Positions 35,337 to 43,666 of a DNA stretch of 64,000 nucleotides are shown here, piece after piece; positions within the stretch are counted from its first letter, which is position 1, and the number at the start of each line of letters is the position of its first letter. The stretch spans positions 106,751-170,750 of the forward strand of contig JAENYP010000008.1 in the NCBI GenBank assembly GCA_016841725.1. The letters run 5' to 3'. The notes beneath the pieces are model-generated. The model was not told the origin of the DNA, ran no database searches, and saw only the letters and a list, made by a program, of their open reading frames with translations. This DNA is from Thermincola carboxydiphila (GTDB lineage Bacteria; Bacillota; Thermincolia; Thermincolales; UBA2595). The position numbers and the translations under genes are program-made.

Positions 35337-36195
35337 TTGCACTCCCCCTCACAGTATATAACATAATATCCTCCAGGGACGGCCTCTCGATGATAACACT
35401 GCCGCCAAACAGCTTCCGGACCCTTTCCACATTGCCGGTAAGGGCCTCAAAGCCAAAACCGGTTTCCCTCATTCCCAGAAACTCCTTTCTCGTATCCCTG
35501 TCGAGGAGTTCCTGGCCGCCCTTGACCACCCCGTATTTTTCAATAATAGACTCCTTTGAGCCGGTCAAGACCAACTCCCCGTTATGAATAAAGGTGATAT
35601 AATCAGCGGCTTTATCCAGGTCTGTAGTTATATGTGTTGAAAAAAGCACTCCTTTATTCTCATCCTGCAGCAGATCTCTCAGGATATCAAGTATTTCGTT
35701 GCGAAATATGGGGTCCAGCCCGGAGGTGGGTTCATCCATAATAATCAGTTCCGCATTGTGAGAGATCGCTGCGGCAAGGGAGAACTTCATTTTCATCCCC
35801 TTGGAAAGGTTTTTAATTTTTTTGTCCGGCTGCAGGCCAAATTCCCTGAGATACTTGTTAAAAATGCTATCATCCCACTGCTTGTAAAACCGGGCAATTA
35901 TCCGTTTCATTTCATTAATGGTCAGTTCTTCATAATAATGACTTTCATCATAAACAAATCCAATCCGTTCCTTAACAGTCAGCTCATGTTCCCGGTTATC
36001 CAGGCCAAAAACTTCAATCTCGCCGGCATCTCTCCTTATGAGGTTCATAATCAGCTTAATCGTCGTACTCTTCCCGGCCCCGTTTGGGCCAATAAAGCCC
36101 ATTATATAACCTTTTTCCAGGCTGAAGGAAATGTCCTTCAGAGCAAAATCACCGAAATCCTTTTTCAAATTCCTTATCTCCAGAATATTATCCAT
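35329..36195 (-). CDS. ABC transporter ATP-binding protein
   Basis: 288 residues. Walker A GPNGAGKSTTIK (about 38-49), signature NLSKGMKMKFSLA, Walker B LIIMDEPTSGLD, and a switch histidine in FSTHITTDLD. The C-terminal extension of about 70 residues is typical of ATPases paired with ABC-2 permeases. The start codon overlaps the GntR stop (TAATG), so translation is coupled. Confidence 0.95.
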   Translation of the reverse strand: MDNILEIRNLKKDFGDFALKDISFSLEKGYIMGFIGPNGAGKSTTIKLIMNLIRRDAGEIEVFGLDNREHELTVKERIGFVYDESHYYEELTINEMKRIIARFYKQWDDSIFNKYLREFGLQPDKKIKNLSKGMKMKFSLAAAISHNAELIIMDEPTSGLDPIFRNEILDILRDLLQDENKGVLFSTHITTDLDKAADYITFIHNGELVLTGSKESIIEKYGVVKGGQELLDRDTRKEFLGMRETGFGFEALTGNVERVRKLFGGSVIIERPSLEDIMLYTVRGSANA

Positions 36196-36572
36196 TACTC
36201 CCCCTCCTCATATAGCAATTGAAGCATGTCCTGCAGTTGAGACAGGCTGATATCCAGCGCCTTACCCTCCATTACAGCTTCAGCCAGTTTTTCCTCAATC
36301 GCCTTAAGCCTTATCTCCTTCAGCAATTCCTTATTCTGCCCGGATACGAAAGAGCCCTTACCGCCTACAGTTTCTATAAAACCTTCTTTTTCCAATTCCT
36401 CATAAGCCCTCTTTGTGGTGATGACACTTATCTGCAGCTGTTTTGCCAGGTTTCTGATTGATGGCAGAGCCTCCCCTGGGGAAAGCTCCCCTCTGATAAT
36501 GCTGTCTTTGAATTGTTTGGTAATCTGCTCATATATAGGTTCCTGAGAGCTGTTAGAAATGATTATTTTCAC
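36195..36572 (-). CDS. GntR-family repressor, YtrA type
   Basis: 125-residue regulator: winged helix-turn-helix (EPIYEQITKQFKDSIIRGEL, PSIRNLAKQLQISVITTKRA) plus a short dimerisation helix, as in the YtrA subfamily. The start is best placed at the GTG at 36572: GGGGGAG lies six bases before it and the product begins MKIIISNSSQEPIYEQI, the usual YtrA N-terminus. YtrA-type repressors autoregulate their own ABC operons; a palindromic operator overlaps the promoter here. Confidence 0.92.
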   Translation of the reverse strand: MKIIISNSSQEPIYEQITKQFKDSIIRGELSPGEALPSIRNLAKQLQISVITTKRAYEELEKEGFIETVGGKGSFVSGQNKELLKEIRLKAIEEKLAEAVMEGKALDISLSQLQDMLQLLYEEGE

Positions 36573-36596
36573 AGGCATCTCCCCCTTCAATATGCA

Positions 36597-36657
36597 CTGT
36601 ACATATACACCATATACTGTATATATACACTATATACAGTATTAACAGTTTTGTCAA
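36597..36657 (-). promoter_or_regulatory. Promoter and palindromic operator of the GntR-ABC operon
   Basis: Minus strand TTGACA (36657-36652), 17-base spacer, TATAGT (36634-36629). Overlapping the -10 is the 10-5-10 palindrome ACTGTATATA-N5-TATATACAGT at 36616-36640, with a second related half-array (ACTGTACATATACA) at 36597-36610. Strong candidate site for autorepression. Confidence 0.82.
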
Positions 36658-36667
36658 CTATTCACCG

Positions 36668-36711
36668 AAAAAAAAGAGCGTCTCAAATAAGTCTTTAGAC
36701 TGAGACACTCC
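36668..36711 (-). terminator. Terminator after sdaAA
   Basis: GAGTGTCTCA pairs with TGAGACGCTC (one mismatch) around a 15-base loop, followed on the minus strand by eight T residues. Confidence 0.85.
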
Positions 36712-36731
36712 CGCTTACACTCCAATTAATC

Positions 36732-37613
36732 CTATTCAGTTCCAAAAATCTGTCGTTCGATAGCTCTTGCAGTTGGTGTATTGGCCAGCCCTGCCTGGGC
36801 AGTTTCCCTGAGAGAAGCAGGCATCAAATCCCCAATTTCTTTCATGGCCCCAATCACCTCATCAATAGGTATCCGGCTTTCAATTCCCGCTATAGCCATA
36901 TCTGCAGCCAGCAGGGCATTGGCAGCCCCCATAGCATTCCGCTTGATACAAGGGATTTCTACCATACCTGCTACCGGGTCACAGACTAAACCCAGAATAC
37001 TCTTTAGCGCAATTGCCCCGGCATGTGCCGCCTGGCCCGGGGTACCGCCGGCAATCTCCACTGCTGCAGCTGCCGCCATACACGCTGCCGCTCCGCACTC
37101 GGCCTGGCAGCCGCCGCTGGCGCCTGATGTCGAGGCAATATCGTCAATAATCCGGCCAATTCCGGCGGCGGTAAACAGACCCCCGATTATCCGGTCTTCA
37201 CTCGCGCCGGTTTGTTCTGCTGCTGTCAGCAGCACAGCTGGCAGGATCCCACTGGAACCTGCTGTAGGGGCAGCCACTATTTTGCCCATGGAAACGCTGA
37301 CTGTACCTACCCCCATAGCCTTTGCCGCTGCCATGACGGTATTTGGTCCTCCAAGGGCGCGTCCCGATTCCGCATACCTTTTCAGCTGGTATGCCTCCTC
37401 GCCGACAAGCCCGCTCAGAGACCTGTTCCCAGCCTTCATGCCTTCCTCAACAGCCTGAGACATTGTCCGCCAGTAGTCTGTCATCTTGTTCCATAATTCC
37501 CGCCGCGGTACTGCTTGTTCCTGTTCTTCCCTTTCCAGGATAATTTCCCACAACGGACAGCCTCGTTTTTCAGCCTTTTCAACCAGTTCAGCAAAATCAT
37601 GCCTCAATATCAT
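36732..37613 (-). CDS. sdaAA: L-serine dehydratase, iron-sulfur-dependent, alpha subunit
   Basis: 293 residues. With the beta subunit it deaminates L-serine to pyruvate and ammonia using an oxygen-sensitive 4Fe-4S cluster. Glycine-rich catalytic segments VAAPTAGSSGILPAVLL and STSGASGGCQAECGAA carry cluster cysteines, and another lies in LVCDPVAGMVEIPC. Length matches the clostridial two-subunit form. Directly downstream of sdaAB with a 25-base gap; terminator follows. Confidence 0.96.
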   Translation of the reverse strand: MILRHDFAELVEKAEKRGCPLWEIILEREEQEQAVPRRELWNKMTDYWRTMSQAVEEGMKAGNRSLSGLVGEEAYQLKRYAESGRALGGPNTVMAAAKAMGVGTVSVSMGKIVAAPTAGSSGILPAVLLTAAEQTGASEDRIIGGLFTAAGIGRIIDDIASTSGASGGCQAECGAAACMAAAAAVEIAGGTPGQAAHAGAIALKSILGLVCDPVAGMVEIPCIKRNAMGAANALLAADMAIAGIESRIPIDEVIGAMKEIGDLMPASLRETAQAGLANTPTARAIERQIFGTE

Positions 37614-37638
37614 CCTTCAACCCCCATGTAACCGGCAT

Positions 37639-38307
37639 TTAAAATGAGTTCATCGCAATTATTTCAATAACTTCAGGTGTCGCTGCCACCTGTTTTTGCA
37701 TCTCCTCAGTTACCGGTTCATCAGTCTCGATAACCATCAGATTATCTGCCCCCTTTTGTTTCCTGGCAACATTCATGGAAGCAATATTTATTCCACTCTG
37801 GCCCAAAATGGTTGTCACCCTGCCAATAACTCCGGGCCTGTCCCTGTGTTCCACCAGCAGAGTGGGGTAGACGCCTCTGATATTGACAATAAACTGATTA
37901 ACCCGGCTGATTACTATATTTCCGCCTCCCGTTGAGCTGCCCTCCACCGCAACATTCCTGCCGGAAACACCGGTCAGGGTTATGGCTGCAGTGTTAGGAT
38001 GGACAGCGCCCGAAAGCTCGGTTTTAAACACAATATCCAGCCCCTCCCGGGAGGCTGCTGCCAGGGCGTCTTTTATCCGGTCATCATCTGTATTCATTCC
38101 CAGCAGACCTGCAGCCAGGGCTCGATCGGTGCCATGCCCACGGTAGGTCTTGGCAAAAGATCCGTATAAGACGATTTCGGCAGTGGCAGGTTTTTCTCCC
38201 AGAACCAACCTGGCCGCCCGGCCTATTCTCAGCGCTCCGGCTGTATGGGAACTGGATGGCCCAATCATCGCCGGCCCGATTATTTCAAAAACACTCTTAC
38301 CGGTCAT
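37639..38307 (-). CDS. sdaAB: L-serine dehydratase beta subunit with ACT domain
   Basis: 222 residues: an N-terminal serine dehydratase beta domain (FEIIGPAMIGPSSSHTAGALRIG, about 6-28) and a C-terminal ACT domain (LLVEHRDRPGVIGRVTTILGQ, about 148 onward), which in this family is a regulatory or dimerisation unit. The stop/start region overlaps the upstream nitroreductase gene by one base. Confidence 0.95.
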   Translation of the reverse strand: MTGKSVFEIIGPAMIGPSSSHTAGALRIGRAARLVLGEKPATAEIVLYGSFAKTYRGHGTDRALAAGLLGMNTDDDRIKDALAAASREGLDIVFKTELSGAVHPNTAAITLTGVSGRNVAVEGSSTGGGNIVISRVNQFIVNIRGVYPTLLVEHRDRPGVIGRVTTILGQSGINIASMNVARKQKGADNLMVIETDEPVTEEMQKQVAATPEVIEIIAMNSF

Positions 38308-38879
38308 CAGCTTCCCTCACCCCAGGAAAAAATGGGAAATTCCTTTCTGGGTACAGGATTCTGTGGTACAAACTCGGGATACCCAACAACAATCGACGCA
38401 GCTGTTTCAAAATCTTCAGGTACATGATGCCTCCCCTTGAATTCCGCTGTGTCACAAACCTTATGGGCAAACCCTATCCAGCAGGTTCCCAGTCCTCTTT
38501 CCCACGCCAGCAGCATCAGGTTTTGGGCAGCCAGACTGCAATCGTGCTTGCTCCAACCCCTGTTCCTTCTGCCATATATAACTACCAGTACCGGGGCATT
38601 ATGAAAAATATTAAAGTCCGGGTTCTCCATTAGAGCGCGATACCGTTGCAGCGCCGGTGTCTGTTCCATAACCGAGAGCAAACCGGCCTTTGCCTTCTCC
38701 GACAATTTCCTCATATAATCCCGGTCTTCAATAACTACAAATCCCCATGGCTGTTCATTGGATGCACTGGGTGCCCAAACTGCGGTATCTATCAGTTCTC
38801 TGACAATTTCTCCGGCTACAGGCTTATCCAAAAACCTGCGGATACTTCGCCTTGATTTTATAGCTTCAATTAACTCCAA
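38307..38879 (-). CDS. Nitroreductase-family FMN enzyme
   Basis: 190 residues from the TTG at 38879 (AAAGGGG nine bases upstream), giving the family N-terminus MELIEAIKSRRSIRRFLDKP. FMN-binding RRSIRRF, PSASNEQPWGFVVI, and the late ERGLGTCWIGF are present. Dimeric NAD(P)H-dependent reductase; substrate not deducible. Co-transcribed with the serine dehydratase genes by overlap, which may be incidental. Confidence 0.92.
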   Translation of the reverse strand: MELIEAIKSRRSIRRFLDKPVAGEIVRELIDTAVWAPSASNEQPWGFVVIEDRDYMRKLSEKAKAGLLSVMEQTPALQRYRALMENPDFNIFHNAPVLVVIYGRRNRGWSKHDCSLAAQNLMLLAWERGLGTCWIGFAHKVCDTAEFKGRHHVPEDFETAASIVVGYPEFVPQNPVPRKEFPIFSWGEGS

Positions 38880-38942
38880 TATAAACAACCCCTTTCAGTT
38901 AGTATATCTCCCTGATGCATAGTTTATTGGCTCCAGGATTAA

Positions 38943-38985
38943 CTCCCGGAAATGACCATATTTCTTTCCCGGTCATTTCCGGGAG
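38943..38985. repeat. Short palindrome sharing the outer arm of palindrome 1
   Basis: CTCCCGGAAATGACC (38943-38957) and GGTCATTTCCGGGAG (38971-38985) are 15-bp exact complements with a 13-base loop. The core CCGGAAATGACC is identical to the outer arm of the element at 5168-5333. It follows the HgdB-like stop codon by one base but has no T tract. Confidence 0.85.
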
Positions 38986-38986
38986 C

Positions 38987-39964
38987 TTACCTGAGCATTT
39001 CCACAAAGGCATCAATCCTCATTTTGGTGCGCGCATCCAGGTGTGGCGGCCTATCTCCCTCAACAGTGAGAACAGGTATGTCAAGCTTGCGCCGTATAAT
39101 CAGGTCCTGTATCTGACGGTAGCAGAAACTCTGAGCATAATGTATCACCCCATGGATATTCCGCTTCTCAATTTCCCGGATTATATCCTCCAGCCTGCTG
39201 AAGATATCGTAGGGATAGGTGTAACAGGCATACTGTTCCACAATATCCCGGGTATCAAAAGGCATGGTAAACTGTCTCTGAATTTCGTTAAACACCACCC
39301 GCGCTCCTCTTGACTCGAGGTAATCATAGATATCGGTCATTATAGGCGGTACCCCAATATAAGCCAGCCTGACCGGAGCCTCAATTTCCGGGGCCCTTTC
39401 CAGGTGATTCAGGTACTGCTTCACCTCTTCGGCGAAGACTCCGGGGTCGCCGTTGAAGTCACTGCAGGACACCTGCCACAAGTGATTTTCAAATCCCCTG
39501 ACCCTGTTTCCCTGCCAGGTATGTTTATCTATCTGCCAGACCAATTTCCTCACCCGGTCTAAATATTCCTTGGTCCGCCCGACCTCTTCCCAATCCACCC
39601 CAAAAAAAGTCATCAACTTTTCAATTTGCAGCCGCAGCATGTCTCTGTCCCGATCAAAGGGATAGGCAAAGGGAATTATTCTGACCCCTTCCAGTGACAG
39701 GGTCTCCATAAGTGCATGAGTATTACTGCAGTCTCCTTGTGTCACCGCAATCAGTGTATCAATTCCCCTGTTCCGGATGACTGTAGAGTATATCCCCTTA
39801 ATCCAGGCACATATGTTTCTGGGATATCCGGCAAGTTCTGCCTCCTCCACCATATCCTGAGTACATCCGGAAGTAATAAATATATTATTCAGGTCAACCG
39901 GGATACAGCCTCCGGCGATAACCACCTCAACAGGTATTGTTGTCGTAATCCCGACTCTTTGCAT
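38987..39964 (-). CDS. 2-hydroxyacyl-CoA dehydratase family protein (HgdB/double-cubane-like)
   Basis: 325 residues. Signatures of the HgdB/BcrC/DCCP superfamily: IPVEVVIAGGCIPVDLNN at the N-terminus, cysteines in PRNICAW, TQGDCSNTH and HYAQSFCYRQ as likely cluster ligands, and the C-terminal EGDRPPHLDARTKMRIDAF. Shorter than classical dehydratase subunits (about 380-430 residues). A single subunit without an adjacent partner suggests a double-cubane-cluster type reductase rather than a two-subunit dehydratase; this is inference. GGGAGG lies 11 bases before the ATG at 39964 (8 before an adjacent TTG). Downstream of a GntR regulator by 28 bases. Confidence 0.82.
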   Translation of the reverse strand: MQRVGITTTIPVEVVIAGGCIPVDLNNIFITSGCTQDMVEEAELAGYPRNICAWIKGIYSTVIRNRGIDTLIAVTQGDCSNTHALMETLSLEGVRIIPFAYPFDRDRDMLRLQIEKLMTFFGVDWEEVGRTKEYLDRVRKLVWQIDKHTWQGNRVRGFENHLWQVSCSDFNGDPGVFAEEVKQYLNHLERAPEIEAPVRLAYIGVPPIMTDIYDYLESRGARVVFNEIQRQFTMPFDTRDIVEQYACYTYPYDIFSRLEDIIREIEKRNIHGVIHYAQSFCYRQIQDLIIRRKLDIPVLTVEGDRPPHLDARTKMRIDAFVEMLR

Positions 39965-39992
39965 CAACTGGTTTTCCTCCCACTTCTCTTTT

Positions 39993-40958
39993 TCAGCTTC
40001 GCTTCAGTTCCAGCAGGGCTGTTTTTACTGCATTAACCGAACCCGCATCGGGATGATACCGGAATTCGACTACTTCTTTCCCTTGGGTGTTATGGGCAGT
40101 TACCTCTTTTAGCCTGTGAGGGGAGACCACAAGTGCATCAACATTGTCAATAAATAACTTTAAGGCTTCAGGTTCCTTATTAGTAGTTGCCAGCATCTGC
40201 AGATGGTCAATACCGGCTCTGTTAAGAGAACAGCGAATCTTTGCCGCAAAGGTATCAGAAAGGCAGACAATCCCCAGTTTTGTTCCCTGTGCCAGCCTGG
40301 CAATCCTGACAATGGTTTCCATTTGCGGCTCCAGGGCAATGCCGATGATTTCCGTTCTGGGGAGTTTCAGCATTTCCTTGACTTCCTGGAGGTGGAACAA
40401 TGTAGTCAGAACCAGGTCTGTACCGGCAATCAGCTCATTGATCTCCCCGGTTCTTTTCCTGAGGTCCTGGAGCAGCACCGGAACAATCGATACCCCATGT
40501 TCCAGATAAAGACGCCTGGAAAACTGGTCCAACTGCTCCCGGTTGCACTCAACGAAGGCCACTTTGACTTTGCTCAGCATCTCTTTTTTTGCCATTACCC
40601 GCTGTGTTGCTATTACCAGAAATTCATCAATATTAAATCCCAGTTCTGCGGCATCCTCAATTGACATATCAATTATTTTCTGAAGGCGCTCCTTGAGGGA
40701 CTCTCTTTTGATAACAGCATCACTGTCAGTAACAAAGGTACCCCTGCCCCTGGTGGATATTAGGATGCCTTCCGACTCCAGTTCCTTGTAAGCAGCACTG
40801 ACAGTATTCCTGCTTATATTGAGCCTCTCTGCCAGTTCCCGTTCGGCAGGCACCTGAATCCCTGCTTCCCATTCACCGTTTTGAATCAATTTTTTTATTT
40901 CATTGATTAACTGCAGGTACTTGGGAACACCCTTTGTACGGTCAAATTCAATAGCCAT
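39993..40958 (-). CDS. GntR-family regulator with large C-terminal domain
   Basis: 321 residues from the ATG at 40958. N-terminal winged helix (GVPKYLQLINEIKKLIQNGEW, AERLNISRNTVSAAYKELE, TRGRGTFVTDSD). The C-terminal 230 residues look like a periplasmic-binding-fold sensor (IVPVLLQDLRKR, TDLVLTTLFHLQEVKEML, LGIVCLSDTFAAKIRCSLN), unlike the FadR, HutC or MocR types I know. It directly precedes the HgdB-like gene and probably controls it. A GntR protein of this shape with a low-molecular-weight effector is inferred. Confidence 0.85.
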   Translation of the reverse strand: MAIEFDRTKGVPKYLQLINEIKKLIQNGEWEAGIQVPAERELAERLNISRNTVSAAYKELESEGILISTRGRGTFVTDSDAVIKRESLKERLQKIIDMSIEDAAELGFNIDEFLVIATQRVMAKKEMLSKVKVAFVECNREQLDQFSRRLYLEHGVSIVPVLLQDLRKRTGEINELIAGTDLVLTTLFHLQEVKEMLKLPRTEIIGIALEPQMETIVRIARLAQGTKLGIVCLSDTFAAKIRCSLNRAGIDHLQMLATTNKEPEALKLFIDNVDALVVSPHRLKEVTAHNTQGKEVVEFRYHPDAGSVNAVKTALLELKRS

Positions 40959-41073
40959 ACAGAAACACCACCACACCTTGCGTTGTATAACTTCGTTGTA
41001 TAACTTAATTGTAGCAAAAAAGAGGGGTAAACCATACCCCTCCCGAAAAAATAATCCTTATTTAATTTGTTCT

Positions 41074-42636
41074 TTAATTACCACTGGCGAAATAGGCTGT
41101 CAGCCCTTCCGCAATCCCCTGGGCTACCTTTTCACGGAACTGCCGGTCTTTTAGCCGCCTTTCATCCTCAGCGTTGGAAAGAAATGCTGATTCCACCAGT
41201 ATTGAAGGCATTTTCGTATTCCGCAGTACAGACAGGTTACCCTGCAAAATGCCGATATCCCTGGTTCCCAGCAGAGCGGCAAGCCGATTCTGAACACTGT
41301 CGGCCAATAGCCGTCTTTCGACATACTGGGCATAGAGGACAGGATCAGATGAAGGTGCATAATAATAAGTAGATGTCCCATTGGTGGATGACCGCTCAGA
41401 GGCATTGGCATGAATGCTCACAAACACATCGGCATAAACCTTGTTAGCTACTGCAGCACGACTGGTCAGGCTGATAAAACTGTCATCATCCCTGGTAAGC
41501 AAAACTTCAGCCCCAAGGGCTTCCAATTTGTCCCTAAGGATTAATGCGGTCTCCAGGTTAAATGCCTTTTCTTCCAGTCCGGTGACCCCTATTGCCCCCG
41601 GGTCGTATCCCCCATGTCCCGCGTCAATCACAATCACCTTGGCCTTGATAGAGGGTTCGGTTAGAGTAACTTTCAGTGTGCTGCCCTCATCATCCAAAAC
41701 CGGGTTGTACGCCGAAGGACTTTTGAGGTCGATGACAACCCGCACAGACATAGGTGTCAGGCTGAATTGTGCCGCCCTTATGTTATCGACAAATTGGCCG
41801 GCTGGCTCCAGACCATTAATGTCATTAACATCACTGTTCTCGATGTCAATAACCAGTCTTTCCGGATTTTTTAAGGTGAACATCCGGTATTTTATCTCGC
41901 CTTCACTCTTGATAACAACGGTTTCCTCCTCATTACCCCCAACAAAGTCGATGCCACTCAGAAGATGGGTAATGGTATCTGTGCCGGTTTCAGAGTCTCC
42001 GGGACTTTCCTGTTCTCCCGTTCCGGGATTATCCTGCCCGGTATCATCTGGTTCTTCCGGCTGAGGACTGGGTTGATTGGGCGGGTCAGTGCCGTCTCTT
42101 GACGAAGTATCAAGGGTATGGACTTCTGCCAGCCATCCGGCAATCCAGCCTGAGCTGCCTCCAGAAAGAATTATCTGATACCACTGGCCATTCTGGGATA
42201 AAACAGGGAACTGTTCCCCGAACTTTGTTTTGCTGACAATATCATAACCCGTTCCCGGTCCTGAGCGGATATTGACCACACTTTCTTTTACTATCAGATA
42301 CCTGGATGGATAACTTGTTCCCTGGCCTGCGGCCTTAACATTTATCAGCCACCCGGCAATCCAGCCGCTTTTGGCGCTGTCCAGGCTGACTTGATACCAG
42401 CCGCCTGACTTTTTTATGATAGGAAACTCCCGTCCCTTACTGACGCGGTCTAATGTACTGTATCCCATTCCCGGACCGCTTCTGATGTTTAGGTAAGCCG
42501 ACCTGACAGCCGCAATTTCCCCATCCTGGGTAGTACCTGCAGCTTCAGCATAACCAGGCAGTATACAGATACCCAGGAAAAACAGGGTAAATATAATACC
42601 CGTCAAGAGCAAAGCCTTGCACTTGTTTCCCGACAA
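41074..42636 (-). CDS. N-acetylmuramoyl-L-alanine amidase with two SH3b and an AMIN domain
   Basis: About 520 residues. Signal peptide (about 8-32), two bacterial SH3 repeats (LNIRSGPGMGYSTLDRV and VNIRSGPGTGYDIVSKT), an acidic Pro/Gly/Thr linker, an AMIN domain (about 230-320) and a C-terminal Amidase_3 zinc domain. Zinc ligands: His in IDAGHGGYDPGA, Glu in FNLETALIL and His in SIHANAS; catalytic Glu in ILVESAFLS. Cleaves the peptide from the glycan in peptidoglycan, outside the cell. I prefer TTG at 42636 because GGGGGTG sits six bases before it; the GTG at 42645 is inside that site. Confidence 0.94.
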   Translation of the reverse strand: MSGNKCKALLLTGIIFTLFFLGICILPGYAEAAGTTQDGEIAAVRSAYLNIRSGPGMGYSTLDRVSKGREFPIIKKSGGWYQVSLDSAKSGWIAGWLINVKAAGQGTSYPSRYLIVKESVVNIRSGPGTGYDIVSKTKFGEQFPVLSQNGQWYQIILSGGSSGWIAGWLAEVHTLDTSSRDGTDPPNQPSPQPEEPDDTGQDNPGTGEQESPGDSETGTDTITHLLSGIDFVGGNEEETVVIKSEGEIKYRMFTLKNPERLVIDIENSDVNDINGLEPAGQFVDNIRAAQFSLTPMSVRVVIDLKSPSAYNPVLDDEGSTLKVTLTEPSIKAKVIVIDAGHGGYDPGAIGVTGLEEKAFNLETALILRDKLEALGAEVLLTRDDDSFISLTSRAAVANKVYADVFVSIHANASERSSTNGTSTYYYAPSSDPVLYAQYVERRLLADSVQNRLAALLGTRDIGILQGNLSVLRNTKMPSILVESAFLSNAEDERRLKDRQFREKVAQGIAEGLTAYFASGN

Positions 42637-42777
42637 TCGTGTCACCCCCTTCCGGCAATCTGGACATTCCTCTCTTGCTAAATATTAGGAATGCCACTTG
42701 TCTCTAGGGTTCGACATGATTGTCGAAATTCCTGCAGAAATGACGAAAAAGAACCCTTTTTTTGCCAAGAAAGCATG

Positions 42778-42815
42778 GGAATGGCAGACATATTCCGGAA
42801 CATGTCTGCCATTCC
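42778..42815. repeat. Short palindrome related to palindrome 3
   Basis: GGAATGGCAGACAT (42778-42791) and ATGTCTGCCATTCC (42802-42815) are exact 14-bp complements around ATTCCGGAAC. The string TGGCAGAYATRTTCCGGAA is shared with the left end of the element at 5567-5743. Not followed by a T tract. Confidence 0.85.
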
Positions 42816-42859
42816 TTGTTACTATCGCAAAAAAGCCTGCTTTTTCTTCCCCCAGAATC

Positions 42860-43546
42860 CTATTGGATATTTTTGATGATCTGGGAATTGCGGCCGACAG
42901 GTACAGATAAGTCCATATGACCTGCCAGGGTATCTATCTTTTGTCCCTCAATAAGTATTTCCACGTGTTCAACCGAAGAAAACTGGGTCAGGGTATTCAC
43001 CACTGAATATACCGTCAGGATTTCTCCACTGGAGCCGCCCCAGTGATTATCTCTGAACTCCTTGCTCAGGTCAAGGGTGCAGAGGCCGTCAGCAATATTG
43101 ATATCCAAAAGCCTGGTGCCCTCCGGGATGGTTGCCGACAATCCCTCTTCCTGAGGACCGTTAATCAGTTCCTGGACCGCAGCCCTTGCCAGGCCGGGTA
43201 CCATCGTAATTTCCCTGGTTTCGGTTTTCAGAAAATCACCGTTTTGATCTGCAAAGCAAAGCGCTACGGTAACTTTTTGACTTTCCTGGACCGCGTCTCC
43301 TGCAGATGTTTCCACGGCCTCCGGCTCTGCCTGCTTGACGGCCTGACTTTCATTGACTGCTTGTCCTTTATCAGCAACCTTTTCTGCACTTTGCAGGTTC
43401 TTCCCGGTTATCATACGGTAATGTGTTTCCTTAAGCCTGTCCCAGGAATACTTCTCAGCTTCTGTACAGCCGGCCGTCAGCCCGAGCATTAGTAAGACCC
43501 CAATCCCAGCCAATAATTTTTTCCCGCTCACCTTTGTTAAAATCAC
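42860..43546 (-). CDS. GerMN-domain lipoprotein
   Basis: About 228 residues from the GTG at 43546 (AGGGAGG eight bases upstream). Type II signal peptide with lipobox LTAGC, then a Glu/Ala/Gln-rich linker, then a GerMN domain (VTVALCFADQNGDFLKTETREI ... GLCTLDLSKEFRDN, split here at FADQNGD). GerM of Bacillus is needed for germination and sporulation; other GerMN lipoproteins act at the envelope. Adjacent to the amidase gene, consistent with cell-wall remodelling. Confidence 0.88.
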   Translation of the reverse strand: MILTKVSGKKLLAGIGVLLMLGLTAGCTEAEKYSWDRLKETHYRMITGKNLQSAEKVADKGQAVNESQAVKQAEPEAVETSAGDAVQESQKVTVALCFADQNGDFLKTETREITMVPGLARAAVQELINGPQEEGLSATIPEGTRLLDINIADGLCTLDLSKEFRDNHWGGSSGEILTVYSVVNTLTQFSSVEHVEILIEGQKIDTLAGHMDLSVPVGRNSQIIKNIQ

Positions 43547-43666
43547 AACTTGTCCCTCCCTAATTTTTTTTGTACGGTTGTCCCTTTTCACTACACTATA
43601 TTAGGGAGGACAAGTTTATATGCCACTTTTTAAAAAGTTTTTTCGGTAAGTAGTCTGGAATTTAAC

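Noticed and set aside
42710..42727. TTCGACA-TGAT-TGTCGAA palindrome upstream of the amidase gene as an operator
   Set aside because: A 7-bp stem in an intergenic region is too weak on its own, and no regulator or second copy is seen nearby.
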